Shown here in pieces: positions 15,604 through 23,394 of a DNA stretch of 31,557 nt; the stretch's first letter is position 1, and each line of letters starts with the position of its first letter. The stretch comes from UBA940 sp964464465. GTDB taxonomy: Bacteria; Bacteroidota; Bacteroidia; Bacteroidales; Rikenellaceae. The position numbers were made by a program, and so were the translations under genes. Location of the stretch: contig CAYXGF010000016.1 in assembly GCA_964464465.1 (NCBI GenBank), forward strand, positions 1-31,557, in the 5' to 3' direction. The notes below the pieces were generated by a model that was not told the origin of the DNA, did no database searches, and saw only the letters and a list, made by a program, of their open reading frames with translations.

Positions 15604-15638
15604 ATGTCGATAACCGACTACTCAAACGCGCGAGACAT

Positions 15639-16580
15639 ATGAATTTCGACGAAAAAGATTTGACTGAAAAGATAGCAGAACTCAAACGGCGCAAGAACGC
15701 CGTAATACTGGCTCATTATTATACACGCCCCGAGGTGCAGGATGCCGCCGACTTTCTGGGCGATTCGCTGGCTTTGGCCGTACAGGCCGCAAAAACCGAC
15801 GCCGACATAATTGTTTTCGCCGGTGTGAGGTTCATGGGCGAGACGGCGAAGGTGCTGTGTCCCGACAAGAAGGTGCTCCTTCCGGACTTCGAGGCCGACT
15901 GTTCGCTGGCACGCTCGTGCGATGCCGCTGACTTCAAGGCTTTCAAGGCGCAGTATCCGGATGCCAAGGTGGTGTCGTATGTCAATACCTCCGTGGAGGT
16001 GAAGGCCCTCACGGACATTTGCTGCACGTCGTCCAACGCCTTGCAGGTGGTGGAGTCGTTCGACAGGGAGCAGCAGATAATATTCGCACCGGACCGGAAT
16101 CTGGGCTCATATATAAAGAGGGTTACGGGACGTGAGAACATGATTCTCTGGGACGGTGCATGTCATGTTCACGAGGAGTTCTCGCTCGAAGGCATACTCT
16201 CCCTCCGCCGCCGCTTCCCGCAGGCGAAGATTCTGGCCCATCCCGAGTGCCGCAAGTATATTGTGGATATTGCAGACATGGTGGGCAGTACGGCCGCGAT
16301 ACTCGATTTCTGCGCTTCGGACTCGGCGCATACGTATATCGTAGCCACGGAATCTGGAATATTGCACCGTATGAAGGCACTGTATCCCGACCGCGAGTTC
16401 ATACCGGCGCCTGCCTCCGATTCGACGTGTGCGTGCGCCGACTGTTCGTTCATGAAGTTGGTGACGCTGCAAAAGATTTACGAGGCGCTGCGCGACGAGA
16501 CCGGCGAGGTCTCGGTGGACGAAACGACCGCCGGACTTGCCCGCAGGAGTATCACGGCGATGCTTGAACTTAAAAAATAG
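15639..16580 (+). CDS. nadA: Quinolinate synthase NadA
   Basis: NadA condenses iminoaspartate with dihydroxyacetone phosphate to quinolinate for de novo NAD synthesis; it holds an oxygen-sensitive 4Fe-4S cluster bound by three Cys. The 313-residue length is typical of the shorter form. ILAHYYTRPEVQDAADFLGDSL (residues 23-44) is the N-terminal signature, with the substrate-binding His and Tyr. Candidate cluster ligands are Cys88 (FEADCSLA), Cys175 (WDGACHVHE) and one Cys of the CACADCSFMKL segment (264-269). HPEC (201-204) and TESGILHRM are also conserved. nadB and nadC are not nearby. No clear promoter box was found in the candidate origin upstream. It is the first + strand gene with the G/T-ending codon preference. 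Confidence 0.96.
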   Translation: MNFDEKDLTEKIAELKRRKNAVILAHYYTRPEVQDAADFLGDSLALAVQAAKTDADIIVFAGVRFMGETAKVLCPDKKVLLPDFEADCSLARSCDAADFKAFKAQYPDAKVVSYVNTSVEVKALTDICCTSSNALQVVESFDREQQIIFAPDRNLGSYIKRVTGRENMILWDGACHVHEEFSLEGILSLRRRFPQAKILAHPECRKYIVDIADMVGSTAAILDFCASDSAHTYIVATESGILHRMKALYPDREFIPAPASDSTCACADCSFMKLVTLQKIYEALRDETGEVSVDETTAGLARRSITAMLELKK

Positions 16581-16614
16581 ATATTTGAAAATAATAATAA
16601 AACACTACTGAATC

Positions 16615-18735
16615 ATGAAGAAATTATTGGCCGTATTGGTGTTCTGCGCCGTATTGTCGGGCGCGAGAGCCGACGAGGGCATGTGGCTGCTGCCGTATCT
16701 CGAAAAGATGAATATCAAGGATATGAAGGCGAAGGGACTCAAACTCTCTGCCAAGGATATCTACAATGCCGACGGAAAGTCGTTGAAGGACGCTATCGTT
16801 ATTTTCGGCGGCGGATGTACAGGAGAGGTCGTTTCCGGAGCCGGTCTGGTGCTCACAAACCACCATTGCGGATATTCGTCCATCCAGTCCCTGAGCAGCG
16901 TGGAGCACGACTATCTGAAAAACGGTTTCTGGGCAATGAACCGCGACGAGGAGATTCCAGCCCCGGGCCTGGAAGTGAAGTTCATCCGCAAGATAGAGGA
17001 TGTCACCGAGCTCGTGCTGGGCAATGTGCCCGACATAGCAGGCGCCTCGGAGCGCGCGGATATTATCGATAAGAACATCCTCTCGCTGACCAGGGAGATT
17101 AAGAAGTTGAATCCGGGGATGATGGTTACGGTGAAGAGTTTCTTCGAGGGCAACCAGTATTTCGCTTTCGTCATGGAGGTGTTCACCGACGTACGTCTTG
17201 TCGGCACCCCTCCCTCGTCGATGGGCAAGTTCGGAGGCGATACCGACAACTGGATGTGGCCGCGCCATACGTGCGATTTCTCGATGTTCCGCATCTATGC
17301 CGGCAAAGACAACAAGCCGGCCCCATACTCGCCGGAGAATGTGCCTTACAAGGCTCCCGTCCATCTGAAAATATCGACCAAGGGATACAAGGAGGGTGAT
17401 TTCACCATGATAATGGGATTCCCAGGCTCCACCACCCGTTACATGACCTCGTACGAACTGGCCGAGGCTACCGACATCCTGAACGCCGACCGAATATTCA
17501 TCCGCGGAGAGCGTCAGAAGATTCTCAAAGAGGATATGTCCGCCAGCGACCGCGTGCGCATTCAGTATGCCTCGAAATACGCCTCCTCGTCCAATTACTG
17601 GAAGAACTCGATAGGTATGAACCGCGGAGTGGCCAAACTCGGCGTAAAGGCCAGAAAACAGGCCGAGGAGAGGGCTTTCCGGAAGTGGGCCGAGTCCACC
17701 GGCAATGAGGACTTCATTTCGGCACTGCCCAGAATAAAGGACGCCGTCGAGAAGGAGTCCGTGCTCAAAGGATACAACAACTATCTCTACGAGGCATTCA
17801 CCCGTGCCGTGGAGATGATAGCCTTCCCGGATGCCACGCTCGCCGTTGTGAAAAAAGCGAACCTTGCGGAGCATGTCACCGTTGCGGCTGAGACATTCTA
17901 CAAGGATTACAACGAACCTACCGACCGCCGCGTCGCAAAACGCATGTTCGAGATTGTGAAGGAGAATATTCCGGCCGAGTACCTTCCCGACATATATGCG
18001 GAGGTTATCGACAAACAGTTCGGCGGCTCGACGGACCGGTATGTGGACTATCTGTACGACAACTCTGTTTTCGCAACGCGCGAGAAGTTCGAGGCTGCCG
18101 CCGGGTCGCTCGACGAGCAGAAGATTAAGGAGGACCCTGCGTATGTCGCCTTCAAGTCTATAAACAAATGTCGCGCAGGGATTATATCCGGTTTCCGCGA
18201 TTATATGGCCGAGGTGTCGGACGCAAGACGCTCGTATGTGAAAGGAATCCTTGAAATGCAGAGCGGCAGGTTCCTCTATCCGGATGCCAATTTTACGATT
18301 CGTCTCACATACGGACAGGTACTCCCCTACTCTCCTGCCGACGGCGTGAAGTATAACTATTACACCACGATGAAGGGTGTTGTCGACAAGGAGGATGTCA
18401 ACAATCCGATGGAGTTCACCGTTCCCGGAAAACTCAAAGAGTGTTATGCCGCATCGCGTTTCGGCGGTTACAACAGTCGCAGCGGTGAGATGAACGTATG
18501 TTTCCTCTCCAACAACGACATCACGGGCGGCAATTCAGGCTCTCCGGTGATGAATGCCAGGGGCGAGCTTCTGGGTCTTGCCTTCGACGGAAACTGGGAG
18601 GCGATGAGCGGAGACATAGTTTTCGAACCGGATTTGCAGCGCTGCATCAATGTAGACATACGCTATGTACTCTGGGTTATAGATGTGTTTGCCGATGCCG
18701 GTTATCTGCTCGATGAAATGAGCATAGTCAAGTGA
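16615..18735 (+). CDS. S46-family dipeptidyl-peptidase, DPP7-like
   Basis: A 706-residue exported serine peptidase that removes N-terminal dipeptides in the periplasm, supplying peptides to asaccharolytic metabolism. Signal peptide 1-19 precedes the mature ADEGMWLLPYL start. The triad is His84 in LTNHHCGY, Asp221 in RHTCDFSMFRIY and Ser641 in GGNSGSPV. The residue 18 positions after the Ser, which is Gly in DPP7 and Arg in DPP11, is Gly659 (FDGNWE), so hydrophobic P1 preference is inferred rather than Asp/Glu. A helical domain fills about 270-550. It lies 34 bp after nadA and 38 bp before glnS, so a shared transcript is possible. No frameshift or missing residue is seen. Confidence 0.94.
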   Translation: MKKLLAVLVFCAVLSGARADEGMWLLPYLEKMNIKDMKAKGLKLSAKDIYNADGKSLKDAIVIFGGGCTGEVVSGAGLVLTNHHCGYSSIQSLSSVEHDYLKNGFWAMNRDEEIPAPGLEVKFIRKIEDVTELVLGNVPDIAGASERADIIDKNILSLTREIKKLNPGMMVTVKSFFEGNQYFAFVMEVFTDVRLVGTPPSSMGKFGGDTDNWMWPRHTCDFSMFRIYAGKDNKPAPYSPENVPYKAPVHLKISTKGYKEGDFTMIMGFPGSTTRYMTSYELAEATDILNADRIFIRGERQKILKEDMSASDRVRIQYASKYASSSNYWKNSIGMNRGVAKLGVKARKQAEERAFRKWAESTGNEDFISALPRIKDAVEKESVLKGYNNYLYEAFTRAVEMIAFPDATLAVVKKANLAEHVTVAAETFYKDYNEPTDRRVAKRMFEIVKENIPAEYLPDIYAEVIDKQFGGSTDRYVDYLYDNSVFATREKFEAAAGSLDEQKIKEDPAYVAFKSINKCRAGIISGFRDYMAEVSDARRSYVKGILEMQSGRFLYPDANFTIRLTYGQVLPYSPADGVKYNYYTTMKGVVDKEDVNNPMEFTVPGKLKECYAASRFGGYNSRSGEMNVCFLSNNDITGGNSGSPVMNARGELLGLAFDGNWEAMSGDIVFEPDLQRCINVDIRYVLWVIDVFADAGYLLDEMSIVK

Positions 18736-18773
18736 TAGGAAAAATATACAGGTAAATTTATCAAATACGCGAT

Positions 18774-20456
18774 ATGAATATCGACAGCAGTGAGAACGTT
18801 TCCGAAAAGAAACCTCTCAATTTTCTGGAAGAGATTATTAACGAATCCGTTGAGAATGGAAATACGAGAGTCCAGACACGTTTCCCGCCTGAACCCAACG
18901 GCTATCTTCATATAGGACATGCGAAGAGCATATGTCTCAACTTCGGTCTTGCCAAGAAGTACGGAGGTAAATGCAACCTGCGTTTCGACGACACCAATCC
19001 CGTGAAGGAGGATACGGAATACGTCGATTCCATAAAGCAGGATATAAACTGGCTGGGATTCCAGTGGGCTGAGGAGAGATATGCTTCGGACTATTTCGAG
19101 CAGCTCTATCTGTGGGCAGTGGAACTTATTAAAAAGGGCAAGGCATATGTCGACGACCAGACTCAGGAGCAGATACGCCTGTCGCGCGGAACAGTGACCG
19201 TGCCGGGAACCGAGAGTCCGTACAGAAACCGTACGGTTGAGGAGAACCTCGACCTTTTCGAACGGATGAAAAACGGTGAGTTCGCCGACGGCGAGAAGGT
19301 GCTCCGTGCCAAAATAGACATGGCGCATCCGAATATGCTGTTCCGTGACCCGATAATGTACCGTATCCTTCATACTGAACATCACCGTACGGGCGACAAG
19401 TGGTGCATATATCCGATGTACGACTATGCACATGGACAGAGCGATTCGATTGAGAAGATTACCCACTCTATATGTACGCTCGAATTCGACGTGCACCGTC
19501 CGCTGTACGACTGGTTCATAGAACAGCTGGATATCTATCCGTCGCATCAGTACGAGTTTGCGCGATTGAATCTGACATACACTGTCATGAGTAAGCGTAA
19601 GTTATTGCAACTTGTTCAAAATGAGATAGTTAGTGGTTGGGATGACCCGCGTATGCCGACCATTTGCGCACTTCGCCGAAAAGGATATACCCCTGCTTCG
19701 GTGCGCGCTTTTGCCGAAAAGGTGGGTGTAGCCAAGCGTGATAATGTGATAGATTTGGGACTCATGGAGTTCTGTGTCCGGGAGGATTTGAACAAGACTG
19801 CGCAGCGTCGTATGGCTGTTCTGAATCCTTTGAAGGTTGTCATAACCAACTACGAGGCGGGCGCCGAGGAGATGTTTACCGCTGTCAACAATCCGGAGGA
19901 TGAATCTGCCGGAACACGTCAGGTACCTTTCTCTCGCGATATATATATAGACCGTGACGACTTCATGGAGAATCCTCCAAAGAAGTATTACAGATTGTGT
20001 CCGGGCGGAGAGGTTCGCCTGCGTTATTCGTATCTGATAAAGTGCGAGGAGGTGATAAAGGATGCCGATGGTAATGTAGTTGAACTTCACTGTACGTACG
20101 ACCCTCAGTCGGGTCAGGGTTCTTCTTCGGACGGCCGTCGTGTGAAGGGTGTCATTCACTGGGTATCGGCAGCCTCTGCTGTCGAAGCTGAGGTCAGACT
20201 GTATGGCAATCTTTTCAGCAAGGAGGACCCGAATGAGGTTGAGGAGGGAAAGACTTTCCTCGATTATCTGAATCCGGAGTCTCTGATTACACAGACGGCC
20301 TATATTGAGCCGTCGTTGAAAGATGCGCGTATCGGTGAGAACTATCAGTTCGAGCGTGTAGGTTATTTCTGTCTCGATACCGATTCGACAGCAGAGAAAC
20401 TTGTTTTCAACAGGACTGTAACTCTGAAAGATTCGTGGGCCAAGATGAATAAGTAG
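18774..20456 (+). CDS. glnS: Glutaminyl-tRNA synthetase
   Basis: A class I synthetase that charges tRNA-Gln with glutamine, 560 residues. HIGH is at 46-49 in RFPPEPNGYLHIGHAKS and the KMSKS loop is VMSKR (271-275). FDDTNPVKED (71-80) and the Gln-specific YDYAHGQSD (216-224) with the HSICTLEFD block distinguish it from GltX. The C-terminal anticodon-binding beta-barrels run from about 340 to 555. Having GlnS suggests that Gln-tRNA does not depend on the GatCAB transamidation route. From about 19,590 onward codon use becomes richer in T- and G-ending codons than in the first half. A hairpin terminator follows the stop, just after the first parS site. Confidence 0.97.
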   Translation: MNIDSSENVSEKKPLNFLEEIINESVENGNTRVQTRFPPEPNGYLHIGHAKSICLNFGLAKKYGGKCNLRFDDTNPVKEDTEYVDSIKQDINWLGFQWAEERYASDYFEQLYLWAVELIKKGKAYVDDQTQEQIRLSRGTVTVPGTESPYRNRTVEENLDLFERMKNGEFADGEKVLRAKIDMAHPNMLFRDPIMYRILHTEHHRTGDKWCIYPMYDYAHGQSDSIEKITHSICTLEFDVHRPLYDWFIEQLDIYPSHQYEFARLNLTYTVMSKRKLLQLVQNEIVSGWDDPRMPTICALRRKGYTPASVRAFAEKVGVAKRDNVIDLGLMEFCVREDLNKTAQRRMAVLNPLKVVITNYEAGAEEMFTAVNNPEDESAGTRQVPFSRDIYIDRDDFMENPPKKYYRLCPGGEVRLRYSYLIKCEEVIKDADGNVVELHCTYDPQSGQGSSSDGRRVKGVIHWVSAASAVEAEVRLYGNLFSKEDPNEVEEGKTFLDYLNPESLITQTAYIEPSLKDARIGENYQFERVGYFCLDTDSTAEKLVFNRTVTLKDSWAKMNK

Positions 20457-20460
20457 TCAT

Positions 20461-20476
20461 TGTTCCACGTGGAACA
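20461..20476. other. parS: parS centromere site 1
   Basis: TGTTCCACGTGGAACA is a perfect 16-bp palindrome identical to the conserved bacterial chromosomal parS sequence bound by ParB. It begins 5 nt after the glnS stop. ParB/parS marks the origin-proximal domain and loads SMC, so its presence supports an origin nearby. Confidence 0.9.
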
Positions 20477-20510
20477 AAAGCCGGGCAATATTTATTGTCC
20501 GGCTTTTTGT
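20477..20510 (+). terminator. Intrinsic terminator of glnS
   Basis: The stem pairs 20477-20489 with 20494-20506, with one G-U pair, around a four-base loop. It has a GCCGG/CCGGC core and a T-rich 3' side continuing to 20510. It starts directly at the end of parS site 1. Confidence 0.88.
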
Positions 20511-20739
20511 TTGTATGTTGTTTATACAGATGCTATACTTTGTTTCTTCTTTTCGATTGTAAAAGATAATCTAATATCCATTGCAGGCTGCCGGATAGAA
20601 GACATAACAAAACTGCGCTGTGATAATATAATGTTGACTAAAAAAGTATCTGTATACAATTTTACAATATGACATATCTAATTTTTTTGGTACAGGAGGC
20701 CGCTTGGTAATTTTTAATGTATGGATAGTGCGTATAATG

Positions 20740-20925
20740 CGGGAGGAGCATGCGAACGGCACACTGTAAAGGTGCCTTCGTGGGGCGATGCTCCGGCCAG
20801 TGAAGGCCCGCAGAACAGTAAAAGCAGTGCTGAAAGCTATTTGCTCTTAAAAACGGGTAGCGGCTTGTTTATTGGATAAAATTCCTGTCCGCGAAGGCCA
20901 GCAGGAGCGCTAAACTGTAAAACCG
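20740..20925. other. Hairpin-rich, internally repetitive segment (possible ncRNA or extragenic repeat)
   Basis: The first part folds into a long hairpin on paper: 20745-20751 with 20788-20794 (GGAGCAT/ATGCTCC), 20753-20756 with 20777-20780 and 20758-20762 with 20772-20776. A second small hairpin pairs GGCC with GGCC around 20795-20808. A third pairs TCCTG (20883-20887) with CAGGA (20902-20906). Two stretches are diverged copies of each other, 20802-20823 and 20893-20922: both start GAAGGCC, pass through a GCAG and end CAGTAAAA or CTGTAAAA; ACTGTAAA also occurs at 20762-20769. TATAAT at 20733-20738 precedes the block. I do not recognise it as a known RNA family. Confidence 0.4.
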
Positions 20926-20939
20926 TATATAATTCCCTA

Positions 20940-20974
20940 AAAAATACCCCGTACCTATATTGGTGCGGGGTATT
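20940..20974 (-). terminator. Intrinsic terminator of the mnmG operon
   Basis: A 13-bp stem pairs 20943-20955 with 20962-20974, with one G-U pair, around a 6-nt loop. On the - strand it is followed by a T run (from about 20944 down). It lies 56 bp past the mnmG stop, beyond parS site 2. Confidence 0.88.
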
Positions 20975-21007
20975 AATATTTATCGGATTGTGCTATTCAT
21001 GAACAAA

Positions 21008-21023
21008 TGTTCCACGTGGAACA
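21008..21023. other. parS: parS centromere site 2
   Basis: A second exact copy of TGTTCCACGTGGAACA, 547 bp from site 1 and 6 nt past the 3' end of mnmG. It lies within the transcribed 3' region, before the terminator. Confidence 0.9.
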
Positions 21024-21029
21024 ATGAGC

Positions 21030-22928
21030 TTATCTGCCGAAAAAAATAAGCAGTACATTAATGTCTGCCGGAGAGACACCCGGAATGCGTGACGCCTGCC
21101 CTATCGTCGCCGGCCGTATCCTTGACAATTTCTGACGAGCCTCCATTGTAAGGGATTGAAGCGAATTGTAGTCGAAATCCTCCTTTATGCGTATATCTTC
21201 AAGCCGGCGGAGTTTTTCAGCTATGATTTTTTCACGCTCTATGTATCCTTTGTATTTAATCTGTATCTCTACCTCCTCTATTATCTCTTTTGAGATTCCG
21301 TTTTCGGATATGAAGGATTTCAGGGCCGGAACATTTTCAATCAGCGCTTCGAGTGTGATTTCATTTCTCAAAAGAAGATAACTGAGCTTTCTGCTCTGTG
21401 AAATAGGTGCTGAATTCACCGTTTTTAAATATGTCTCAATTTCGCACGGTTGTGTGCCGGTCGTCGACAGGAAATTTTTAAGCGATTCTGAGAGCGATTT
21501 TTTTTGCAGGAAAAAATCATATCTTTTCTTGCTTACAAGTCCTATTTCGTATCCTTTTTCGGTAAGTCTCATGTCGGCGTTGTCCTGACGTAGAAGTATT
21601 CTGTACTCTGCCCTGCTCGTGAACATTCTGTAAGGTTCGTCGACTCCTTTGGTTACCAAATCGTCTATAAGAACACCTATGTATGCCTCATCGCGCCGCA
21701 GGACCATCGGTTCCCTGCCGCTGAGTTTCAGATGTGCGTTTATGCCTGCCATCAGACCCTGTGCGGCAGCCTCCTCATATCCTGTGGTGCCGTTTATCTG
21801 ACCTGCGAAATAGAGATTGTCGACTATCTTTGTTTCCAGCGTGTGATAAAGCTGCGTTGGCGGGAAATAGTCGTATTCTATTGCATATCCCGGCCGGTAG
21901 ACGTGTACGTCTTGAAGGCCTTCTATCTGTCTGAGTGCTTCGAGCTGTATCTGCCACGGCAGCGAGGAACTGAATCCGTTCAGGTAATATTCGTTTGTGT
22001 CTTTGCCCTCGGGTTCCAGAAACAGTTGGTGCGACTCTTTGTCGGCGAAAGTGCGCAGTTTGTCCTCTATACTCGGACAGTAGCGCGGACCTATTCCGCG
22101 AATGGTTCCGTTGAAGAGCGGTGAATCCGCAAATCCGGTCCGAAGAGTGTCGTGTATCTGTGGCGAGGTGTAGACTAAAAAGCAGGGTGATTGATGTTTA
22201 ACCGGTTCAGTATCAGGTGAAAACGAGAATTTTGACGGATTCTCGTCACCGTATTGCGGAGTGAGCGCTTCGAAATTTACCGTTCTTGCGTCTATTCTTG
22301 CCGGTGTGCCTGTCTTCATACGGCCGCTTTCGAATCCGAGATTCGTAAGCTGCGCAGTTATACCTGTGGAGGCGCTGTCCCCTGCCCTGCCCCCTGGTGC
22401 GCTGTTGCGGCCTACGTGCATGAGCCCTTCTAGGAATGTCCCGACGGTAAGTATTACGGCATCGGCGGAAAATTCCGCTCCGAGTGCTGTGCATATACCG
22501 CAAATTCGGGCCTTTTCAGCCCCGTCTGCGGCTTTTTCCATGCGCGTCCGTATTCCGGTAACACTGTCTTGCCAGATGTAAAGATTCGGGGTGTTTTCGA
22601 GCGTTTTTCGCCACAGTGCCGAAAAGAGCGCCTTGTCGCATTGGGCGCGCGGCGACCACATGGCCGCACCTTTCGAACGGTTCAGCATACGGAACTGAAT
22701 CGTCGAGCGGTCGGTGATGATTCCCATTTCTCCGCCGAGTGCATCTATCTCTCTGACTATCTGTCCTTTGGCTACACCTCCTACTGCCGGATTGCAGGAC
22801 ATGGCCGCCATTTTGGTCATGTCCATGGTGATGAGCAGGGTTTTTGACCCCATGCGTGCGGCGGCAGCGGCAGCCTCGCAGCCGGCATGTCCTGCGCCGA
22901 CCACTATTATGTCGTAATGAGGAATCAT
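21030..22928 (-). CDS. mnmG: tRNA uridine-5-carboxymethylaminomethyl modification enzyme MnmG (GidA)
   Basis: MnmG, with MnmE, installs the carboxymethylaminomethyl group on the wobble uridine of several tRNAs using FAD, NADH and a folate-borne methylene group. The 632-residue length is typical. Residues 5-26 (DIIVVGAGHAGCEAAAAAARMG) are the FAD-binding Rossmann motif. CNPAVGGVAKGQIVREIDALGG (about 45-66) and GTFLEGLMHVG are family signatures, as is GQINGTTGYEEAAAQGLMAG near 370. The C-terminal tRNA-binding helical domain ends with ATIGQASRIPGVSPADINVLLIF. The start overlaps the ybeY stop (ATGA), so the two are coupled. In many bacteria gidA lies beside the origin or parS, as it does here. 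Confidence 0.97.
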   Translation of the reverse strand: MIPHYDIIVVGAGHAGCEAAAAAARMGSKTLLITMDMTKMAAMSCNPAVGGVAKGQIVREIDALGGEMGIITDRSTIQFRMLNRSKGAAMWSPRAQCDKALFSALWRKTLENTPNLYIWQDSVTGIRTRMEKAADGAEKARICGICTALGAEFSADAVILTVGTFLEGLMHVGRNSAPGGRAGDSASTGITAQLTNLGFESGRMKTGTPARIDARTVNFEALTPQYGDENPSKFSFSPDTEPVKHQSPCFLVYTSPQIHDTLRTGFADSPLFNGTIRGIGPRYCPSIEDKLRTFADKESHQLFLEPEGKDTNEYYLNGFSSSLPWQIQLEALRQIEGLQDVHVYRPGYAIEYDYFPPTQLYHTLETKIVDNLYFAGQINGTTGYEEAAAQGLMAGINAHLKLSGREPMVLRRDEAYIGVLIDDLVTKGVDEPYRMFTSRAEYRILLRQDNADMRLTEKGYEIGLVSKKRYDFFLQKKSLSESLKNFLSTTGTQPCEIETYLKTVNSAPISQSRKLSYLLLRNEITLEALIENVPALKSFISENGISKEIIEEVEIQIKYKGYIEREKIIAEKLRRLEDIRIKEDFDYNSLQSLTMEARQKLSRIRPATIGQASRIPGVSPADINVLLIFFGR

Positions 22929-23383
22929 TCCTTAGTCTGTTTTCGGTCGTATATTTCTGACAGAAGTTCGAGATACATGTTCTCTTTCGAACGCATTGTT
23001 TCGGCCTCCGAAGGGGTTTTATCCTTGTATCCGCACAGATGCAGTACTCCGTGTACCATCACTCTGTGCATTTCGTGCAGAGGCGTAACGCCATATGTGT
23101 CGGCATTGTCCCCGACGGTGCGTGTGTCTATGTATATCTCGCCGCTTACGGTCCGGCTCTCTTCTATGTCGCTGTAATCGAACGTTATCACGTCGGTGAA
23201 GTAGTCGTGACCGAGAAACCGGCGGTTTATCTCGATATGTTTTTCCGGCGAACAGAATATGTAGTTTATGTCGCCGGCCGTGAATCCCTCCCGGCTGGCT
23301 GTCTGTCTGAGCCATTCGGTTATGATTCTTTTGTGCGGCAGACGGAATGACGAGCCGTCGTTGAAGTATCTTATGGTTGGCAT
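22925..23383 (-). CDS. ybeY: Endoribonuclease / rRNA maturation factor YbeY
   Basis: YbeY is a zinc-dependent single-strand RNase needed for 16S rRNA 3' maturation and ribosome quality control. The 152-residue length is usual. The metal site is in HRVMVHGVLHLCGYKD, where three His-type ligands are expected; the first two are in H-G-V-L-H, while the third position of the H-x3-H-x5-H pattern is filled by Lys-Asp rather than Asp-His. ITFDYSDIEE and GEIYIDTRTV are the other family blocks. The frame is open 267 nt further upstream, inside envC, but MPTIRYFND at 23383 is the natural N-terminus. It follows envC by 11 nt and overlaps mnmG by 4 nt. Confidence 0.93.
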   Translation of the reverse strand: MPTIRYFNDGSSFRLPHKRIITEWLRQTASREGFTAGDINYIFCSPEKHIEINRRFLGHDYFTDVITFDYSDIEESRTVSGEIYIDTRTVGDNADTYGVTPLHEMHRVMVHGVLHLCGYKDKTPSEAETMRSKENMYLELLSEIYDRKQTKE

Positions 23384-23394
23384 ATGGGTGTTCG

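Larger units (their letters stand above)
15243..15638. other. Candidate chromosomal replication origin (oriC)
   Basis: This 396-bp gene-free gap has the layout of a bacterial origin. Four box-like 9-mers lie on one strand: TGTTGAAAA at 15249-15257, 15352-15360 and 15400-15408, and TGTTCAAAA at 15378-15386. Each TGTTGAAAA differs from the DnaA box TGTGGATAA at two positions, and the TGTTCAAAA copy at three. ATATCAACA at 15523-15531 is a further 7/9 match to TTATCCACA. The last two clustered boxes lie within a 17-bp direct repeat (15371-15387 and 15393-15409, 15 of 17 identical). Beyond them is an AT-rich block at 15541-15600. Strand composition changes across this gap, and two parS sites lie about 5 kb away. 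The call is inferred; dnaA is not in the window. Confidence 0.7.
20457..21029. other. glnS-mnmG intergenic region between two parS sites, no gene seen
   Basis: This 573-bp gap lies between the convergent glnS and mnmG. In order it holds a parS site, the glnS terminator, an AT-rich 190-bp stretch, a GC-rich hairpin-prone block (20740-20925), the mnmG terminator and a second parS site. Short frames in it are not convincing; one at 20460 merely starts inside parS. Confidence 0.7.

Noticed and set aside
16624..17874. 416-codon open frame antisense to the S46 peptidase
   Set aside because: Shadow of a gene with complete catalytic triad.
20460..20672. 70-codon frame beginning MFHVEQ after glnS
   Set aside because: Its first codons are simply the parS palindrome and the next are the terminator hairpin; no sign of coding.
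20457..21029. The parS-flanked gap as the replication origin itself
   Set aside because: It has AT-rich sequence and parS but no TGTTGAAAA-type box cluster, and the A3/T3 change is already complete at nadA. The mrp-nadA gap fits better, though this alternative is not excluded.
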